From: Nectonema munidae
Lineage: Eukaryota; Nematomorpha; Nectonematoida; Nectonematidae
Reading direction: 5' to 3'
Assembly (NCBI GenBank): GCA_030549495.1
Contig: JAUIRK010000370.1
Span: 248,001-312,000 of the forward strand
Length of the DNA: 64,000 bases
Below, piece after piece: positions 45,443 to 64,000 of this stretch. Each line of letters starts with the position of its first letter. The stretch's first letter is position 1. Both the position numbers and the translations under genes were made by a program. The notes beneath the pieces were generated by a model. The model worked only from the letters and a program-made list of their open reading frames with translations, had not been told where the DNA came from and did no database searches.

Positions 45443-45800
45443 CACGCCGGCCTTAGGCCACTGCAAACTATGCGGCCGCAGTGAGCCCCGCGCTTCTCAT
45501 TTTGATGATATATTGTATGATTTCGCTAAGGGGTCGTTCACAATTGACGTCAACCTTTTTTTTTGATAAATTTCAACTTTTAGATATCATCACTTAACAA
45601 AATCGACTTATGTCAACTTTGGATACCCCCCCCCCTCCCCAGTTTTAGTTGACGACAATTGTGAACGACCTCTAAATGCAAGGTTCGTAAAGTAAAGTTA
45701 CTTTGATCGTCATTTTGTGTTAATAAAACTAATCCCTTCTTTTTTTCAAAATCTTATTTCCTACCCACACTGGGCTCAGCAAACAGCAGGGCCGGCCCTG
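45443..45800. mobile_element. Non-autonomous hAT element N2, inside N1
   Basis: Left end CACGCCGGCCTTAGG, right end (minus strand) CAGGGCCGGCCCTGC. Flanking 8-mers are GTATAGGC (45435-45442) and GTATAGAC (45801-45808), 7 of 8 identical. It carries unusually GC-rich ends (GCGGCCGCAGTGAGCCCCGC near 45471). Confidence 0.75.
45530..45672. mobile_element. 143-bp MITE with TAA duplication, inside N2
   Basis: The left end GGGGTCGTTCACAATTGACG and the right end (minus strand) GAGGTCGTTCACAATTGTCG are inverted repeats of about 25 bp with two mismatches. TAA flanks both sides (45527-45529 and 45673-45675), as for PIF/Harbinger elements. The centre has a C-rich run. Confidence 0.8.
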
Positions 45801-45807
45801 GTATAGA

Positions 45808-46088
45808 CAGTAATGGGATTCAGCCGCTTCGTTAGAACCGTTTCACTAAATTTTCTGAGTTCGGCGAACCGACTAGTCGCTGTCAGTCGTTAGTCTTTTG
45901 TTAATTTATTTGTCTATAGAGTACAGGCTGTAAAGTAAAATAAGCACCCACAACATCATAACGATGCTTGTTTAACCATTATTTTAAAATTTTATTGTGA
46001 AATAATCAAAATTGATCAGTTTATTTGATGACAAATTTGACTTTTTTTGTAACAGAACCGGCCGACAAAAAATTAAATCCCACTACTG
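45808..46088. mobile_element. Non-autonomous hAT element N3, inside N1
   Basis: Left end CAGTAATGGGATTCAGCCGC, right end (minus strand) CAGTAGTGGGATTTAATTTT. Flanking 8-mers are GGTATAGA (45800-45807) and AGTATAGA (46089-46096), 7 of 8 identical. Its target site overlaps the target duplication of N2, so it inserted at the edge of N2 or the reverse. Confidence 0.8.
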
Positions 46089-46427
46089 AGTATAGATGCC
46101 ATGTTTTGTATAACATTTTCGGTTTATATTTTTTCTCTTAATTGTTGGACATTGATTAATGTTTTTATGAACGCTTTCTATGTAAGGTGGGAGTCGATGT
46201 GAAGACAAATGTTCTATGAAGGGATCGACGGGTAATAAAGTTTGCCGATCCCTGATCTATAATTAAAATTATGATTTAACTAAGATCGGTAGGAAATCTG
46301 AAAATTTAAAATAGTTCTGATTTATCAAAAATGGCAGAGATGACATTTTTGTGAGAATTTAGTCACTATCAAGATATTTTTTAATTTAAATTGAATTTGC
46401 CCATATTTTTCCTTTTTGCGTGTGAGA

Positions 46428-46790
46428 ATCTTTTAGATTAAGAATGCGGACAAGTTTTTGTAATTGAATAATGAACAACACAAATGATTCATCAGAAAAA
46501 AACCCTTGAGCTGAGAATTGGTTGACAAATATAATACACAATACTGATAAAAAAGTCTGAGATCATCAAGAAGATTCCAAAAAAATAATTTTATCCTTAT
46601 AAAAAATTTTTCGAAAACACATCGAAGAATATAAATTTCTAATGAAAAAAGAGCTACCAAGAAAGGGTCATCATAGAATGAATAGCAAAATTACATACTG
46701 TACATTATAATATGACGTAGAGACTATGAGCCGATAACGAATTTGTAGCCAAGAAGATGGAGGTCCTATTGAGTTACATAAGTTACTGTA
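46428..46790 (+). repeat. Diverged dispersed repeat, copy 2
   Basis: Partner of 42356-42725; no coding content. Confidence 0.5.
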
Positions 46791-47198
46791 GAATGAAATA
46801 TTTTGAGTGAATTAAACACCTAAAGTTGGTTTATTAAATATTAAGAAAATAATTAAGTAGAAGTTATTTTTGTTTATATATTTGACATTGATTTCATAAA
46901 AAATGAGCATCACCATTAAATTCTACATACTTGAAATGTATAAAAAACTTTTTATAAGAATAAAAATTTTAATTATGACATGGGCTGTCATATTTAAATT
47001 ATTTTGTTAGGTTTGACTAATTTAAAAAAAGGAATATAACAAATAAACACAGCCTACTTGAAAATGGGTATATATGTGTAAAAAACTTTATATAATTATT
47101 CGGATAAGATGTTTCTTTTTGGGATAAATCAATTTTTTGACAGTTTTGATTGATTTTCATAAAAAAATGAATATCACCACTGAATTACGAATGCTTAA

Positions 47199-49484
47199 CC
47201 CTAAGACGGAATATAGTAATAAATTTTTTTTGAAAAAAATTAAATAGAATAAACTTAATGTATATAGTATTACTAAAATTTAAAATCAAATTTTTTTTAA
47301 ACTTTTGGGTTAGATAGTTAATATGTTTTTTAAAAAAATTCAATTAAAACCAAAATTATCAACGAAAACTTTATTTATACAAATAAAATTAATAAAGAGA
47401 AGTATCACTTGACGTGATAGGCGTCAAAACATTTTTTATGCAGTATTTTTTCACATTTCAAAAAGCCCCGTATTTTTCATGCAAACTACACATCTTCTTT
47501 TGTTTATATCACCTAAATAGTGATTTATTCCATCATATCTTACTGATTTTGGGACTGGGGCATTATGGCCACCTTTTCTTTTTCTTTCAGTTTCAGCTTT
47601 CAAAAGATAACTAATGATTTCTTTTCTGAATTCTAAATGAGATATCGTAGAATTTTGATTTATTATCTTAAAAAATTTAAAAGAAGCCACAACGGATAAG
47701 TTTATTGTGTGTGAAAATAAATTCTACCGCCATTTTTTAAATCTCAATTTAGGTCTATATGATGAAAGAAAACGATCACACTGATCTACTCCACCCATAC
47801 CAGTATTGTACATTTTTACAATATATGGTTGTAGAATCGTTGTTCTTTTTTCGGATTTTGATCCTTTCAGCTTTGCCTATAGGAGATAACGCGTAATAGT
47901 TGCTTGCAAAAGTAACGACTGAGCTATCCTTCCATTTCACACAAAAAACAACACCGTCTGAACGATAATCAAACTGCCCACATTCATTCTTCTTCAATTC
48001 TTTAGAGTCCAACAAAGGACATTTTACTGTTCGATTTTCCCTTATTGTACCACACGCTCTTATGTTTTTTGAAGCTAAATCCGATAAAAGAGAATAGCTT
48101 GTAAAAAAAATAGTCAAAAAAGACCACATGTCTATTTGGTTCTTTTATATATAGGCTCAATCATTTTCTGAACAACGTCGAAAGCAAGAGGCCTACTTCT
48201 TTTATTTTCTTTTTCGCAATATATTGAAAAATTATATGGAAATCCGTCACTACTGCACATCATCCATATTTTGTATCCAAAATTGATGGGCCTGTTTTTT
48301 ATAAATTATTTTACACTGTGCAGATGCCTTCATCGACGCTTAAAAACTCGTGGAAAATTCCAAATTGTTGGCATGATTTTTCAACATATCTAAAAAAGGT
48401 TTCACCTTGGCGAGTTTTGAATTGCCTAAGTTTTGATTGTCAGCAAGATGAATGTATTTTTTAATTTTTTTAAATTATCTCTGGACATTGTGAGAAAATT
48501 GGAGCTGATAACAAATCATTGGTGGACCAACAATCTTAAGGAAGCACGTGAATACTACTTAGAAGAATCAACCCTAAAAACTTACGAATTTTATTTTCAT
48601 TTATCTTGAAATTTGGCTCATTTTTGTCTCTTTTGCATACAAATTTGTTTGTTCAACAATGTGATCAAGCATTTCATGTGTAAAAAAAGTTAAAAGATTT
48701 CATGAGCATCTTTTCCCATGTGGTATTGTCCAATTTTATCAGCAACAAAACAATGAGCTTGTAGTGATAAATCTTCTTTTTTATCCCAATTATTCTTCAT
48801 AAAAAAAATACTCCTATTTTCTTCGTCTTTCATTACCTCTAATTCACCACAAACTTCCTTTGGCATCGTTTCTTCTAACAAAATATCATCATCATATTCT
48901 TCTTCACTTTCCTTTGCTTTTTCATTTTCAGGAGGAACAATGACAAGAGATAGACCTTCATCTTTTGTGTCTTCAATATACTCCAGAGCACTATCAAGAA
49001 ATTTAAATTTTTCGTTTGCAAAACTAATTTCAATCTAAAACTGTTTAATTTGTAAAAGTATAAAATAGTTTAATATATAAAAATATAATAAATATTTCAC
49101 AAAAAAAGACTATAAAAAATTTTAGTCAGTGGATACTGAAGTGACTAACGTTCCCATTTTGGGAACATAAAACTTATATAAAAAAATGCTTTATGTAAAT
49201 TTAATTTTAAATACTATTGATATATTAAGTCTTAAAGTTTATACAATAATTACTTTTAAATATGAAGTCAAATTTTTTGCACAACTAACTCTTGATAATT
49301 TCCAGTTCAGAAGTAAAAAACGTTTATTTCAAATCTAAAAAAAATATTTCAGGCATTTTATTTTTTAGATTGTTGTACTCCTTTTCTTTTATTAGATTTA
49401 TGTCAAAAAAAGTAATAAAAATTAAAATATTTGTTTTTAAATTAAATTTATGTTCCCAAAAAGGGAACGTTAATCTTTAAAGGG
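47199..49484 (-). mobile_element. piggyBac-type DNA transposon, 2286 bp, TTAA-flanked
   Basis: The left end is TTAA|CCCTAAGACGG (TTAA at 47195-47198) and the right end is AAAGGG|TTAA (TTAA at 49485-49488; minus strand CCCTTTAAAGATTAACG). Both termini start CCCT as in many piggyBac elements. The interior encodes a piggyBac transposase on the minus strand, so the right end is the 5' end. The element sits inside a copy of the 150-bp tandem repeat, whose other copies show the uninterrupted sequence GCATGCTTGAAAATGGGT. Confidence 0.88.
47776..49040 (-). pseudogene. piggyBac transposase pseudogene
   Basis: The acidic N-terminal region (EYIEDTKDEGLSLVIVPPEN, near 48900-48990; LEETMPKEVCGELEV, 48880 downward) is followed by the first catalytic motif in FGIFHEFLSVDEG (about 48310-48370) and by a GYKIW-like block. 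The region NIRACGTIRENRT then DSKELKKNECGQF and VVFCVKWKDSSVVTFASNYY lies in the intact frame 48129-47776; it corresponds to the piggyBac CGTxRxNR block. Several frame changes and stops break the rest. A terminal Cys-rich zinc finger is not seen. It is inactive. Confidence 0.85.
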
Positions 49485-49971
49485 TTAAAATGGGTATATA
49501 TGTGTAAAAAACTTTATATTATTACTTAGATAAAAAGTTTCTTTTTAAGATGAGCTGTCAAATATAAATCAATGCTTTTATAACTTTAATTGATTTTTAT
49601 AAAAAAAATGAATATCACAGCTGAATTCAGCATGCTTGAAAATGGGTGTATATGTGTAAAAAACATCATATAATTATTTTGATAAAAAGTTTCTTTTTTG
49701 AGATGAGCTGTAATATGTAAATCACTTTTGACAGGTTTGAATGATTTTCATAAAAAATAAATATCACCACTGAATTCAGCATGCTTGATGATGGGTATAT
49801 ATGTGTAAAAAAAACATTATATAATTATTTAGATAAAAAGCTTCTTTTTGAGAAGAACAGATTATGGAAAGAGGGCAGCGGCGCCAAGAATGTGTAAAGA
49901 GAGAGGTAGCCGGAAAATATTTTCATTTAAAAATAAAGTGCTTTCTATTTGCGCATCAAAGTGTTATATTT

Positions 49972-49977
49972 TTTATT
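49972..49977 (-). promoter_or_regulatory. Candidate CHD1 poly(A) signal
   Basis: The minus strand reads AATAAA about 230 bases past the CHD1 stop codon, the first canonical hexamer I see downstream. Unverified. Confidence 0.35.
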
Positions 49978-50205
49978 AATAATATTATTGCATTACTATC
50001 ATTATAATAAAAAAAAGTATATACAACAAAGTAAAGGATGGAAAAGAAAGACAGATTATTATTTGATTTCTGATTGTAAGGGAAGCGTTCGCATGTGGTG
50101 AAATATTATTAGTGAGTGATTAACAAACTAAAAGGTATAAAATTGAGCAAATCTCCATTCCACACACAGGTATAATACTATTTGTATAGCAATTTTGCTA
50201 AATAA

Positions 50206-63328
<13,123 letters not shown>

Positions 63329-64000
63329 CTTTAAAAATATAAATAAAGTATATGCACATCTTTCAAAAAACCATGGAAAACAAAAATAACAGCTATAAAT
63401 CTGTTTTATATTCATTTTTTTAATTTTATTTGAGCACAGTTATCAAGTAATGTGCCTCATACATTATTTAATTTAGCGATGCATTGCAATATTAACTGAA
63501 GAGGCAAACCGGGTCAAGTAGTTGGCGATCTTCATAATATTGTTGAATATACCTAAAGATTTAGAATTCAGACATTTTAACTAAAAACCGTTTAAAATGT
63601 TTTCCCAGTCATTGATTGAATTTATCTCATACTAGGAACCGATATACACAAAACATTCATCTTAATGTTAACATATTTTACAAGTTGTTCTTCTTTTGTC
63701 TCCATACAAATAGATGAATTCGTTGTCTTTTTGAAGCACTATTTATTTATTTTTAGGATGCTTTCCTTCTTGAAACAGAGGTTTACAGATTTTAATCAAA
63801 ACTTCATTTTTTATCTTGATTGGAATGTCAAATTTAGATTTATATTACCTGAAACAGGACAAATTGAGTATATAAGGAGTAATTATTATTATCGAATAAA
63901 GATTCAATTGAATTAGAGAATTACATTGAAAAAAGAGTTAGTAGATAATAATAATAACGATAGAATTGAATGTAAAATGAATGAAAATAATAAGCGAGAG
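63329..64000 (-). other. Upstream CHD1 intron, no exon found
   Basis: I searched the minus strand for the preceding chromodomain exon (IQYLIKWKGW-like) and found none. Only AT-rich sequence with (ATA)n and (TAA)n runs is present. Confidence 0.5.

Larger units (their letters stand above)
45308..46254. mobile_element. Non-autonomous hAT element N1, host of a nested stack
   Basis: The left end CAGGGGTCGATATCGACCCC and the right end (minus strand) CAGGGATCGGCAAACTTTAT are hAT-type termini. The flanking 8-mers ATCTAGGA (45300-45307) and ATCTATAA (46255-46262) agree at 6 of 8 positions and fit the hAT target preference nTCTAGAn. After removing the nested insertions only about 290 bp of its own sequence remain, so it is a MITE. 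Confidence 0.8.
46905..49860 (+). repeat. Tandem repeat of about 150 bp, split by piggyBac
   Basis: Units share AATATCACCACTGAATTC, GCATGCTTGAAAATGGGT and ATATATGTGTAAAAAAC. The ATGGGTATATATG landmark lies at 47064, 49490, 49642 and 49791 (spacing 149-152 where adjacent), with a diverged unit near 46915. The piggyBac element at 47199-49484 interrupts the second unit. Confidence 0.8.

Noticed and set aside
63665-63916. An upstream CHD1 exon or separate gene
   Set aside because: The plus-strand frame is Phe-rich AT-driven sequence, and the minus strand has no chromodomain-like exon here.

Overview
This window looks like a piece of an AT-rich, transposon-packed arthropod nuclear genome. My best guess is a caligid copepod such as the salmon louse; this is an inference from gene divergence and from repeat families I believe I recognise, not a database result. 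Protein-coding DNA is a small minority. Two conserved host genes with spliceosomal introns are clear, both on the minus strand: a glycogen synthase kinase 3 (GSK3/shaggy) gene with five coding exons at 24495-32548 (367 residues, apparently complete), and the 3' two thirds of the chromatin remodeller CHD1 at 50206-63328 (13 exons, about 1174 residues, N-terminus beyond the right edge). Every exon junction in both models was checked by reading GT/AG ends and codon phase; all are in frame.

Layout. 1-5 kb: a fragment of one hAT family and a decayed ZBED5-like hAT transposon. 7-11 kb: an inverted-repeat element built of short GACAATTCGTC-like units, a tRNA-derived SINE, a MULE transposase fragment and a tRNA-like sequence. 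14.7-15.3 kb: two unidentified exon-like stretches on the minus strand. 15.9-19.9 kb: a satellite district with direct repeats of about 347, 324 and 161 bp, six near-identical copies of a 264-bp unit, and a 28-bp minisatellite. 19.9-24.1 kb: a Tigger/pogo element with both ends and TA duplication, followed almost at once by a second hAT copy. 24.5-32.5 kb: GSK3, whose 5.4-kb first intron contains a hAT relic and a MULE transposase. 36.8-39.4 kb: a third copy of the hAT family. 40.9-44.2 kb: two non-LTR LINE relics. 45.3-46.3 kb: four small DNA transposons nested in less than 1 kb, with recognisable target duplications. 46.9-49.9 kb: a roughly 150-bp tandem repeat split by a piggyBac element flanked by TTAA. 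50.2-63.3 kb: CHD1, whose introns hold a piggyBac relic, a TTAA-type MITE, a SINE and a compositionally odd T-rich block.

The two host genes are not known to act together; GSK3 is a cytoplasmic and nuclear Ser/Thr kinase (Wnt, insulin and hedgehog signalling) and CHD1 is a nuclear nucleosome-spacing ATPase. I did not find a convincing new multi-gene system. The most noteworthy items are the nested transposon stack, the piggyBac insertion whose empty site can be read from neighbouring repeats, the 264-bp array with a hint of higher-order structure, a GSK3 lacking the usual N-terminal inhibitory serine region, very short introns in both genes, and a phase-neutral candidate cassette exon in CHD1.
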